From the NCBI GenBank assembly GCA_951799445.1, contig CATOGU010000041.1, positions 677,148 through 741,147 of the forward strand: 64,000 nt of DNA, read 5' to 3'. The translations under genes were made by a program, and so were the position numbers. Positions 12,237 to 22,779 of the stretch are shown in pieces. Source of the DNA: Pseudisothecium myosuroides. Its lineage: Eukaryota > Streptophyta > Bryopsida > Hypnales > Lembophyllaceae. The number at the start of each line of letters is the position of its first letter. The stretch's first letter is position 1. The notes beneath the pieces were generated by a model. That model was not told the origin of the DNA. It saw only the letters and a program-made list of their open reading frames with translations, and did not search any database.

Positions 12237-12679
12237 GGGAATTGATATATGCACACCAGGGGTTTGATATATGCACACCAGAGGAGGGGTGGTAAATTTT
12301 AAATATTGGTAAATTTTAGATATTTACTATCAATTGACAAGTTGAATTTGGAATTTATGAATTCAGATTTGGATTTAGAGATCTTGATTTAGTTTAGAAC
12401 CATAAAGGACGTTATATTTGAACAATGCCCAATGGAAAAGCTTAGCTAAGGGGTAAATTATCACTTTTGCTCTTGTTTGTACACAAAGCTAAGATCTTTC
12501 ATTGGGTCATTGTTCAATTGTACCTCCTTTGTGGTTCTAGACTAAATCAAGGTCTCTAAATCCAAATCTAAATTCAAACTTTCTAAATTCAACTTGTTGA
12601 TGGTAAATATAAAAAACACCCCCCCCCCTCTTGGTGTGCATAAAATTTCAAACCCCAAGTGTACATATATCAATTCCCA
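12237..12679. mobile_element. 443-bp foldback MITE
   Basis: The left end GGGAATTGATATATGCACAC and the inverse of the right end (GGGAATTGATATATGTACAC) match over 18 of 20 bases, and inverted homology continues inward to a centre near 12460 (AAATCCAAATCTAAATTC versus GAATTCAGATTTGGATTT). The segment GATATATGCACACCAG is doubled at the left end. A clear target duplication was not found, so the superfamily is unassigned. Confidence 0.65.
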
Positions 12680-12689
12680 TAATAAAAGG

Positions 12690-13870
12690 CAACTTCAAGA
12701 AAAAGGCGACTTTTGGGAAAATATTAAAAAAAAAGCGACTTTGGGGGAAACATTAACCCCTAAAGGACCATGGCCTTTTTCTTGTGAAATGACACTCAAA
12801 ATTGCCACATCTATGGCAAAGGGTAAAAAAGTTTGAAAAATAGGTATTTTGCACATCCGACCGTAGGATCTTGTATTAGACTACTACAAGAATGTGTCAT
12901 ACAAATCTCAAGAACTTTGACCGCACAAATTAAAAGATATTTGCATTCAAAGTGTCAAAAACAACTTCTTTTGCACCTTGCTTAACTAGATTATTTCGCT
13001 TTGAACTTTTTTATTAAAAAGAAATAGAACCTTAGAGATAGAATTTTATTTTATTGTGGTGGAAAGTTAAGTTGGGAATCTTGGAAAAGAATTACAACAA
13101 AAAAATAATTAATCTTGCCATGGAACTGAAATGCAATAATCCCAATGGTGAGATTGTTCCAAAATGCAAACTTCACCCTTTCCAACAATTTTTTTGAAAA
13201 AATGTTAAAATCGCATTCAAAAATGAAGTTTATAAGTTATTTTTTCAAGAAGATGCTTGAGTTGCCAAAAAACAAGATTGTCCATAACTTTCTCATTACA
13301 AGTCCAAATGGAATGAATCAAAGCTTCAGATGTTTACGAAGATATAATCTATGAAATTAAATTTTTTTCAAGTTTTTATAAGATTTTTTTTTGCTGCCCC
13401 TCAAAACCCAAAGTGTGCTTATTTGGGCATAACTTTTGCTTCCTAGCATCATTTGGAATAAAAATTATATTCCCCAAAAGCTAATGTGTTTTCCTATCTT
13501 CAAAAAAAGTTTCAAAAAATGAGGACAAAATTTGAGGCCGTAGGTACTTGCCCGAAATCCCAATTGACCCCCTTAGGGACAATGGTCCTTCAAGGGTTAA
13601 AAAAGCGACTTTTAGGGGAAACATAAAAAAGTGACTTTTGGGGGGAAACGTAAAAAATGCGACTTTGGTGGAAATATAAAAAGGCAAGGGTGGGATATCT
13701 AAAAAAAGCAACTTTGGGGAAAAATAAGAAAATAGAGAAAGTAACTTTGGGGGAAAAAGAAGCAACTTTGGGGAAAAATTAGAAAATAGAAAAAGCAATT
13801 TCGGGAGTGGGAAAACAGGAAAGAAGGGAAAAAAATGGCAACTTTGGGAAAGGGAAAGGGAGAGGGGGGC
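12690..13870. repeat. AAAAAGCGACTTTGGGG minisatellite, split by a transposon
   Basis: Two blocks (12690-12752 and 13601-13870) are tandem copies of a 22-35-bp unit with core AGCGACTTTTGGGGGAAACAT, changing to AGCAACTTTGGGGAAAAAT rightward. They are one array separated by the TTAA element at 12757-13596. On the minus strand the array reads as a low-complexity Pro/Leu/Phe-rich peptide, which I regard as an artefact. Confidence 0.75.
12757..13596. mobile_element. TTAA-family transposon, copy 3 (inside the minisatellite)
   Basis: An 840-bp element with ends CCCCTAAAGGACCATGGCC and, in inverse, CCCTTGAAGGACCATTGTCC, flanked by TTAA at 12753-12756 and 13597-13600. It sits inside the AGCGACTTT minisatellite. 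Neighbouring repeat units show the empty site: one reads AAAATATTAAAAAAAAAGCG exactly where this unit is interrupted, so the TTAA was duplicated on insertion. It is non-coding. Confidence 0.8.
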
Positions 13871-14684
13871 CGGGGGGGGGACTTTTTTTTCATTCATCAT
13901 TTTTTCAGTGGGAGGGGAAAGGATCGAAGCACACGGGCGGTAAAAGCTCCACGTGATCTAGAGCCAATGAGAACTGAAAGGTGTTGAAAATGGAAGGTCG
14001 TCCTTGTCTATTTGTGTAGAAGTTTTATCTCCAAACTGGAATCTGTGCTCCGCTCCAACAACATACTGTAGCACGTTTGAAGAAGACTCTTCTACAGTCT
14101 ATAGTCTATACTCTTGTAATTAAATTAGGACAATACTTCATCGTTGGGCTTTTTCTCTTGAACTCCATTATAACGCCGCCAGCATGACCAAGCCAAGTGG
14201 GACCCCTGATATCATTGCCTGGTTTTGTGCCCACACCAGCCCTTCCAGCATGATCCAGACAACCACAGTAGGCCCCGGAAGAACCGACTGCTAGTTCAAA
14301 GCTAGCCGGCTAAACTCAAGGAAAGCTGTTTGCAATTTATAAACATTGGTTGAAAAATCAGTTAAAAAAATCAAAAACATATATTTACAGTATTAAATAT
14401 AGAAAATAACCAGAATAGATCCTTGATAAAGTGGTTCAAGATAAGGATTGAAGCAATTCAATGTGTCAAACTTAAAATTTTCTCAAACAATTAGACAATA
14501 TTCATAAGTAGGAAAGGTATATTTTTAGGAACATTTCATAAACAAGATCACAAAATTAGAAAAAAATAACAAATTTGGGTACAATTTGAAAGTAATTAAG
14601 AATAGGGGCACACAATCACAATATTGTTAGTGCACTCTTGTTGGATTAGCAAGAGGATCAAAACGACCAAAGCTGCAAATTTAG

Positions 14685-15020
14685 TAAGTCCTAAAGGCCC
14701 AGCTGTCCCCATGGGGGACAAGTGGATTTTGGGCATGTACCTATAATTAACCCCTAAACGTCCAGGAGGACAAAAAACGTCCTTCAGCTCCGAAAAAAGA
14801 TTTTGCAATTCAAAAAAAAATCAGTTTTCATCTAATTTTTTTTCAGAAGTGACCATAAACACTTGGTTCATCACGGAAGACAAAAAGTTACTTCATGAGA
14901 TGTATTCATATTTTTTTGTAACCCAAATTGTGATAAAATTCAGAAGCATGGAATGGTCACTCTTAACCCCTGAGCGCCCAGGCCATATTCACTGAAATCC
15001 ATACCCTTGTTTACTTAATC
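14685..15020. mobile_element. Nested fragments of the TTAA family
   Basis: An end of the type CCTAAAGGCCCAGCTGTCCCC begins near 14689 and runs to GGCATGTACCTATAA, where a second end starts (TTAA at 14747-14750, then CCCCTAAACG). A third end, TTAA then CCCCTGAGCGCCCAGG, starts at 14963. These look like successive insertions of family members into one another, none complete. Confidence 0.55.
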
Positions 15021-15192
15021 CAATAAAAGTACTACCTAAGTATAGTCAAATAGCTTGAATTTTTTTTGAGTGGTAGTAGATACATGCCTAGAGGTATCTA
15101 AAAAAGTACGAGTCTGTTGATTGTACCTCAATAAATATGATTAGTTCAAACATACCGACCTATATCAACATACAACGCCTATGAAGGAGAAA

Positions 15193-15236
15193 CACGTGTA
15201 CATGGGGACTATTGTGTGGGTCCCCATGTACACGTG
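15193..15236. repeat. 16-bp perfect hairpin
   Basis: Left arm CACGTGTACATGGGGA (15193-15208) and right arm TCCCCATGTACACGTG (15221-15236) are perfectly complementary around a 12-nt loop. Each arm contains the CACGTG G-box core. It is not obviously part of a neighbouring element. Confidence 0.7.
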
Positions 15237-15666
15237 GCGGCCATAACCAGCGTTTTTTTCTGCTTTTCTCATCTCCACCGGTCCGGGCTCTTTGAAAACT
15301 TTCCATCTGTTTTGACCAGCCCTCAAGCTCCTTGCTCTTTTGAAAAAGTGGCCTTGCACTTCAACACATATACATATAAAAAATCAATAAACAATGTAAT
15401 GCCTATAGCAAAAGTTGAACCTATCCTCACTAGTTGAGGACAAGATACTTAGCCTTACTTTATTGATGTACAAAGCTCACATTTGCAATTTAAAGAAAAT
15501 CCTACTTGCCAAAAGAGAGAGATAGAGAGATTACTTGGTGGTACATATTTGCAAATGGTATCATGAACAGGCTAAAATGGAATCACCTAGTGGTTTAAAG
15601 GTAGCAATAGGTCAAGAGCCTTTCAACTCTAGGCTCCAATGGCTAGCCTTGAAGTATTGAATTTAT

Positions 15667-17037
15667 CCCCTAAAGGACCATTGTTTGTTCGAGGGACAAA
15701 TGGGATTTTGGGCAGGTACCTATGGTTTCAATTTTTGTCCTAATTTTTTGAAACATTTTTTGAAGATAGGAAAACACATTAGTTTTTTGGGAGTATAATT
15801 CTTGTTCCAATCAATGCCCAAAAGCAAAAGTTATGCCCAAATAAGTTTAAAATAGCGTTAGGTCTTGCAAAACATTCTACAATGAAAGATCACTACAGAG
15901 GAGATTACAAAAGGCTATAAGAGTTAAATGGAATTATGTATGTTATTTCCGTCATTATAAACTTTTACTAGTGAACAACTTTCTTTGTTTGACATGTGAA
16001 GATCAAGTTGAAAGTCTAGAGGGTGATTCCCCAATTTTCAGTAAAATAAGTGAGATACAAAATAGGCTTGAGTTTATTCATCAAAGATAAATTTCATACA
16101 TCCGTTAGAAGCGCCATAGCATAAAAAATGTGTCCATAATTTCACTACATATACACGGGGTGCAAAATAATGCCTTCATATTAAAAATTTGTAGAAAAAA
16201 TGGAATGGGAAGTGTAGGAACCTCTAGAAAATGTTAAGTAAAGTGGGTTTGACTATTACTATTGGACAAGTCTAAATGAAAAGTGTTGTACGTTATGTCC
16301 AAGTTCAAGAGAAATGGAGGGAATTTTGTTTAGAATTACTTGGTCGTCTAGGCAAGAGCGTGGGAACACCAAATTTCAAGACCATGCGCGCATCAATTGA
16401 CCATTGTAAGCCGCACACTAGGATTTGTTTCCCACTTAACAAGCTACTGTGTCATGGGAGACATGATTCTATGTGGTGTGGGATTTATTGGTTCTCTTAT
16501 TTCTTTGTAAGTCTCTTGCTGCATTTTCTCTTTCAAAGGCTATTTGTAATTCAAATGATTGAAAGGGCCCAACTCTTCTCTTAATACTATACATGTATTT
16601 TTTTCCTCATGATACTTTAGTATCAAGAGCACAAAAGAGAAAGCAACAAAATTTACAAGGGGCAAAAAAAAGGAGATTTGGGAGTCCCATACTTACCCGC
16701 AAACTAAAATTTTCTCATAACTTTCAACTCATCAATCCAAATTGAATGATTCAAAGCTTCTAGCATACATGAAAATCTAAAGAACCAATTTCAAATTTTC
16801 ATTTTAAAACAAAAAGGCTCCCTTTTTTTTTTGCTGCTCGATTCTCCTTTTTTTTCAATTATCCGTGCATAACTTCTTCAATAAATGTCAAAATGAAGAA
16901 AAAATTAGATACCCACTTAGATCTTTGAACTCCACATCTTCAGTAAAAGTTTCAAAAAATCAAATAAGGTTGTTTAGCTGTAGGTACATGCCTAAAACCC
17001 CACTTGGCCCCCAAGGGTGCAATTGGCCCTATAAGGA
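15667..17037. mobile_element. TTAA-family transposon, copy 4 (1.37 kb)
   Basis: The left end CCCCTAAAGGACCATTGTTT follows TTAT, a decayed TTAA. The right end, in inverse, reads TCCTTATAGGGCCAATTGC next to TTAA at 17038-17041. Blocks near 16680-16790 and 16860-16950 match copy 1. Length suggests further insertions or an older internal region. An open frame of about 100 codons at 16276-16584 has no recognisable domain. Confidence 0.55.
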
Positions 17038-17041
17038 TTAA

Positions 17042-19870
17042 TAACAAACAGCAGAAATGTTCACAGCTGTTGGTCATATGATATTTTGTTCATTGATTGA
17101 CAAAACTCTTTTTTGTCTTTAAGGAACCATCTAAGACCATGAAATTGTACATAGAAGGTTCAAGTTTAATATTTCTATACACACTTGCATTTTAAATAAA
17201 CTTGGTGATTTCGAAAAGGAGTATTAATCCCTACAGGTAGGAGGTCTTCATTCTAGTGAAGACATTAAGAGCTGGCACATATGCAGGATTGGATAGAAAA
17301 GTGGAAGAAAAGGTTTATTACAGAGATCAAATCATACGGTCTTCCCCTAGACCATGGAAGGTAATTGTAGGAAAAGTACCAACTCTTTCTACACTCCAAA
17401 AAGTGAGATATTGACATTTTAAGTGGAAATAAGAAGTTTCTATCCATGTTGCCCAATTATGTTATAAGTCATCCACTGCTCCTATATCAAAAAACTAGCT
17501 CTCCGGAACGTACAAGTTTTTTTAGTCCATATAGAAGACCAACTTCAGAAAGTACCGGGATCTTTTAAATGAAAAATGCAAATATTGTTCTACATGCACT
17601 AGGACAAAATAATAATTGCTATCAATAACAATAAGAGGTTGAATATTCAGGAGAAGGGGTCTTCTTTAAGATATGTTGTTTGTGTAATTCATTGTTGTAA
17701 GAAATAAGGATTTGTATTCCTCATTTTTGTCTTTCACATTGCTATTTTTAAAAATTAATGGAACTAAATAATAATCTTGTTCGTTGTAAAGTGCAATCAA
17801 TTCATTTGTTTATTAGGAAGCTTGCTTTTAGCTTCAAGTTAGGGATATTACAAACTTTATGTTCATAATGAGAATGACAAGTCACGCACTGCTACTGCGA
17901 CTCAATTGAAGATTCACGTTTTTTTCCCCTAAACTTCGTCTATCACGTGGTTTTTGGTTATTATCTATTTTTATTATTATGGTTTTAGGGTGTTTTTGTG
18001 AAGAGTGTCAAAGTGTTGGTGACTGCAAATGCATGACCTTGGGGAGATCACTAGTCTATGTTCAGGAACCACATGAGTTAATAAATAGAGTCCATTTAAT
18101 TCAAAGGACAAAAAAGTTATACTATATGAGCTACTATAGGGTTGAAAACATATTATATATTTTAATATAAAGTTAGGGTATGTAAAAATATTAGGTAGTA
18201 GGAGTTTCTTGTTAATAAATTAGGATTGACAAATAGAGGTTGTAAAAAAATCTAGTATTGTTTGCCACTCTCCATGTTATATTGTTTTAAATACATGGCT
18301 TAGACTTGAGAAATATTAAGAACAAGTTAATAAAAGATTTTCTTGGATAATAGCCCTTTCATTCATATGCTTGTCAGTGGTATCATAGTAAACACCAAGT
18401 ATAAATATGTATTATAAAGAAAATTTTATTTTAAGTGAATAATGGAAATAGGATAACATTGGACAAACAAATTTCATACACAAATAATAACATTTACAAA
18501 GCAAATGCATGAACGTATAAACAAACAAATGACACCAAAATCATGAATACCATAGCTTTTGATATATATATATATGGTCATTCTAAATACTAATTTTATA
18601 AAAATATGCCTACTTCAAATATCCTCTTATATGACGTATATACCATAAAATTACAAGAAATACTCTCCTCAAGGGAATGCCCTTATTTGGTGTAATTTTG
18701 CTTCTCATGCCAGCACCTCCTTTGAAGCAATTTCAAAAACATGCAAGTGTTGTCTACTTGGATAGTTGTATTCAAGGCAAACATTGAGGGCATTCACTTT
18801 GGTTGCAACAATTAACCCCTGAGCGCTTGGCGACAGGATTTTGTTGTTCAAAACCACTACTTAATTTAAAAATTTTCCTTCATTTGTACGGTGAAAGCAA
18901 CACTGGGTGGTTCCCAGTAGCAGAGAAGGTAGTCCTTTGTAAAATCGTACAGTCACTTATATTGGATTTAATTTTCCAAGCTACGGTGGTTAATAAATCC
19001 CCTACTTTTTTTCAAATCAGAAAATAACTATGGGGGCTCAAAAATCAATGGTGAATAAATATTGTTTGACTTATATGACTTTTATTTTCTATACTCAAGG
19101 AGTGCACTTTTTGTTTTTATGAGTTTGTGTGCAGTTATTAACTTTAACCCTTTTTTTAGTGTGTAAAAAACTACTGAAGAATCTTAAAATATTATAATGC
19201 AGATTTACGTATTTGAGCTTCACATTGTCAATTATTAAAATTGTCTAAATAATAACTTGCGATTCTTGGAAGGAAATAATAACGTTGTATGGATTACTCA
19301 TTTTTTAAGGCCGACTTACATTATATGGTAAAAGATATTTTTCAAATGCAAATAAACAAGTGATGGGAAATGATTCTTGTATAGCAAACATGGATGTAAT
19401 TGTCAATTGGAAATTGCCTAGATAAATATTTGAAGCAAAATTTCACCTAATTTAATGCAATCTTTAATTACGCTCTTGGATGTCTTGTATAATTCAAGTG
19501 AATCCCACAAAAATTTCACATAAACTATGAAATGTAGTTGGAAAGACTTCAAAAGATTAAGAGCTACATCAAAATTTATGAAACAGTCAATAGGGGGAAC
19601 AAAATTCACTTGATTGCAATGGATTCTTAAGAAGTACAAGAGGTGATCTCCGTGAGGCTTTGTACTTGTTGCCATCCAAAGTATTCAATCAACAGTTTTG
19701 TATTATTGTCATGCTGTAAAAAAACAAGACATCTGTTAAAATAAAAAGTACAAAAAGATAGCCCTAAACATTTTTTTATTAAACCATGTACCACACAACA
19801 AAGTATAAAAGGGTAGAAAGGGACTTCTTTTTTTTGGATACTTCATTCAAATCCAAACGAGTGAACCCAA
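17042..19870. other. AT-rich intergenic stretch with one transposon end
   Basis: No supportable gene. It contains a TTAA-CCCCTGAGCG end of the TTAA family at 18812-18830 and a short (TA)n run near 18560. Frames on both strands are short and show no domain. Confidence 0.4.
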
Positions 19871-19872
19871 AT

Positions 19873-21702
19873 AAATCTCAAAGCCCTAAAACGAAGCCGG
19901 TGCATTGAAAAAGGAAAAACAATGATAAAACAAAAATAATAGAGTACGTTCACATTTAAAAGTCATGACAAATAAAAGCACACCATGTTTAAAGGTTTTT
20001 AATCAACACATACAAAAAATTGTTTCATTTTGTTTTTCCTTTTGCAACAACCTCGCGTCATTTAGAGCGAGAGATTTCCAACTTTTGGGCAGAACAGCCG
20101 CCGAGCTAATTGCCCGGCAGGAAGTTCTGCCCGCAAGTGGGACCTCAATCTCAAACCCTAAAACGAAGCCGGTTCATTGTAAAAGGAAAAACAATGATAA
20201 AACAAAAATAATAGAGTACGTTCACATTTAAAAGTCATGACAAATAAAAGCACATCATGTTTAAAGGTTTTTAATCAACACATACAAAAAATTGTTTCAT
20301 TTTGTTTTTCCTTTTGCAACAACCTAGCGTCATTTAGAGCGAGAGATTTCCAACTTTTGGGCAGAACAGCCGCCGGGCTAATTGCCCGGCAGGAAATTCT
20401 GCCCGCAAGTGGGACCTCAATCTCAAACCCTAAAACGAAGCCGGTGCATTGTAAAAGGAAAAACAATGATAAAACAAAAATAATAAAGTACTTTCACATT
20501 TAAAAGTCATGACAAATAAAAGCACACCATGTTTAAAGGTTTTTAATCAACACATACAAAAAATTGTTTCATTTTGTTTTTCCTTTTGCAACAATCTCGC
20601 GTCATTTAGAGCGAGAGATTTCCAACTTTTGGGCAGAACAGCCGCCGAGCTAATTGCCCGGCAGGAAATTCTGCCCGCAAGTGGGACCTCAATCTCAAAC
20701 CCTAAAACGAAGTCGGTGCATTGTAAAAGGAAAAACAATGATAAAACAAAAATAATAGAGTACGTTCACATTTAAAAGTCATGACAAATAAAAGCACACC
20801 ATGTTTAAAGGTTTTTAATCAACACATACAAAAAATTGTTTCATTTTGTTTTTCCTTTTGCAACAACCTCGCGTCGTTTAGAGCGAGAGATTTCCAACTT
20901 TTGGGCAGAACAGCCGCCGGGCTAATTGCCCGGTAGGAAGTTCTGCCCGCAAGTGGGACCTCAATCTCAAACCCTAAAACGAAGCCGGTGCATTGTAAAA
21001 GGAAAAACAATGATAAAACAAAAATAATAGAGTACGTTCACATTTAAAAGTCATGACAAATAAAAGCACACCATGTTTAAAGGTTTTTAATCAACACATA
21101 CAAAAAATTGTTTCATTTTGTTTTTGCTTTTGCAACAACCTCGCGTCGTTTAGAGCGAGAGATTTCCAACTTTTGGGCAGAACAGCGGCCGGGCTAATTG
21201 CCCGGCAGGAAGTTTTGCCCGCAAGTGGGACCTCAATCTCAAACCCTAAAACGAAGTCGGTGCATTGTAAAAGGAAAAACAATGATAAAACAAAAATAAT
21301 AGAGTACGTTCACATTTAAAAGTCATGACAAATAAAAGCACACCTTAAAGGTTTTTAATCAACACATACAAAAAATTGTTTCATTTTGTTTTTCCTTTTG
21401 CAACAACCTCGCGTCGTTTAGAGCAAGAGATTTCCAACTTTTGGGTAGAACAGCCGCCGGACTAATTGCCTGGCAGGAAGTTCTGCCCGCAAGTGGGACC
21501 TCAATCTCAAACCCTAAAACAAAGCCGGTGCATTGTAAAAGGAAAAACAATGATAAAACAAAAATAATAGAGTACGTTCACATTTAAAAGTCATGACAAA
21601 TAAAAGCACATCATGTTTAAAGGTTTTTAATCAACACATACAAAAAATTCTTTCATTTTATTTTTATTTTTGCAACAGCACCATCTATTTTAGAGCAAGA
21701 GA
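19873..21702. repeat. 272-bp tandem satellite, about 6.7 copies
   Basis: A unit of 272 bp repeats head to tail. For example GACAAATAAAAGCACACCATG recurs at 272-bp spacing through the array. Copies are about 95% or more alike by eye; one late unit lacks four bases and the last is diverged. Each unit contains an 88-codon open frame on plus and a 63-codon frame on minus, both artefacts because 272 is not a multiple of three. Each unit also has nested palindromes: GGGCAGAAC with GTTCTGCCC (20087-20132 in the first full unit) around an inner GCCGGGC-TAATT-GCCCGGC stem. Confidence 0.92.
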
Positions 21703-22195
21703 TGACAAGCAAGAGCTCTTACAAGAATGAGAGGAGAGACCAGCAATCAGACCCCGCTGCCGCCGTGGGCAACAGACTCATAGGGGACAATATTGGCTTG
21801 GCTTGCCACCGCACGTTGACAAGCGGCACTCCGCGGGACGCAAGCTGCTGCCGGTCCGACCCAAGCGTTGCACTCGACCAAGTCCTGCCATCAAAACAGG
21901 GAAGCCGCCTCCACCGATCGAGACCAACGTTCCATCAGCGCGCTAACTGCCGGAAATTGATGGACAAGCACCTGACGACGCCCCGCCCGAGCAGCACCCC
22001 ATGAAACCCCACAAGCAAGGCGCGACAAGAAACCACCTAGAATGCGACGCGACTCACACCCCCGAGACGACCACCAATTGCACCGGTACAGACCGTGGCG
22101 GCCACCCATGGAGCCGTGAAACCCTAAACCTGAGAACTGATGAAGTGACCCTAAACCGGCTGGAGGAGAAGCTAAATCGTGAATATTGAAATCGT
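21703..22195. other. GC-rich patch after the satellite
   Basis: Open frames exist on both strands (21702-22004 plus; 21891-22205 minus), but GC-rich DNA opens frames by chance and neither peptide has a recognisable domain. It could be the end of a retroelement or an old exon. The sharp composition change at the satellite's right edge is the notable feature. Confidence 0.3.
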
Positions 22196-22237
22196 GAGCA
22201 AACAAACGAGAATGTTAGGATTTTAAAATATAGTTAA

Positions 22238-22470
22238 CCCCTAAAGGCCGTGGCCCTTTTTCAGTGAAACTCACTCTTAACCCCTAAAGGACCGTTGTCC
22301 GTTCGGGGGACAAGTGGGACTTTGGGCATGTACCTTTGGCTAAACTACTTTGTATAATTTTCTAAAACTTTTATTGAAGACAAGGATTTCACAAATCTAC
22401 GTGGGCATCTAATTTTTTCTTCATTCTGACATTTATTGAGTAAGTTACGCATGAATTTCTGCTGCCCAAG
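22238..22470. mobile_element. Two truncated TTAA-family ends in tandem
   Basis: A short end (TTAA at 22234-22237, then CCCCTAAAGGCCGTGGCC) is cut off after 40 bases by a second end (TTAA at 22277-22280, then CCCCTAAAGGACCGTTGTCC). The second runs about 190 bases through GGGCATGTACCTTTGGC to TTATTGAGTAAGTTACGC, then ends abruptly. Neither has a partner end nearby. Confidence 0.6.
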
Positions 22471-22558
22471 ACGCTAATAGAAGATGATACCATACAACCT
22501 ACTAATGACAAGTTTAACGTATGGCATATGGTGTAACGTATGTTGTATTGGCGTGGAG

Positions 22559-22777
22559 ATGGCTCTGGAAACTGAACTAGGCACTGTCGCAGCTCTAGGT
22601 CGCAAGGAACTGTCTGCTGCCGGTAGCTCTCCCTCGAAATTTTGGTTTTCCAACTCCTGGCAGCCTAATTTGTCCTCCATTGCAGTCTCACTCTGGCACC
22701 AAAAAACACTCAAACCAAATGCCAAGCTAAAATCAGAACCCCCGTTGGTGATCTTGTCAAACCATGGGATTACTTAA
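22559..22777 (+). CDS. Possible N-terminal exon with transit-peptide-like composition
   Basis: A 72-codon frame starts at an ATG and is rich in Ala, Ser, Leu and Lys with few acidic residues after the first ten (for example AALGRKELSAAGSSPSKFW), as in plastid transit peptides. It lies upstream of and on the same strand as the neutral invertase exons that begin 5 kb later, and some plant neutral invertases are plastid proteins, so it could be their first exon. The linking exons were not found and a minus-strand frame overlaps it, so both its reality and this link are speculative. Confidence 0.2.
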   Translation: MALETELGTVAALGRKELSAAGSSPSKFWFSNSWQPNLSSIAVSLWHQKTLKPNAKLKSEPPLVILSNHGIT

Positions 22778-22779
22778 AA

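Noticed and set aside
13481..13900. Pro/Leu/Phe-rich 139-codon minus-strand protein
   Set aside because: It is the translation of the AAAAAGCAACTTTGGGG minisatellite plus a transposon end.
9788..18830. CCCCTAAAGG motifs as interstitial telomeric repeats (CCCTAAA)
   Set aside because: Each occurrence is single, always follows TTAA and is followed by conserved non-telomeric sequence in both orientations, as expected of transposon ends.
19965..21550. Series of 88-codon plus frames and 63-codon minus frames
   Set aside because: They repeat with the 272-bp satellite, change frame from unit to unit and have no start context or domain. They are products of the tandem repeat.
19873..21702. CRISPR-like array
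   Set aside because: The repeats are contiguous 272-bp units with no unique spacers, in eukaryotic DNA. This is a satellite.
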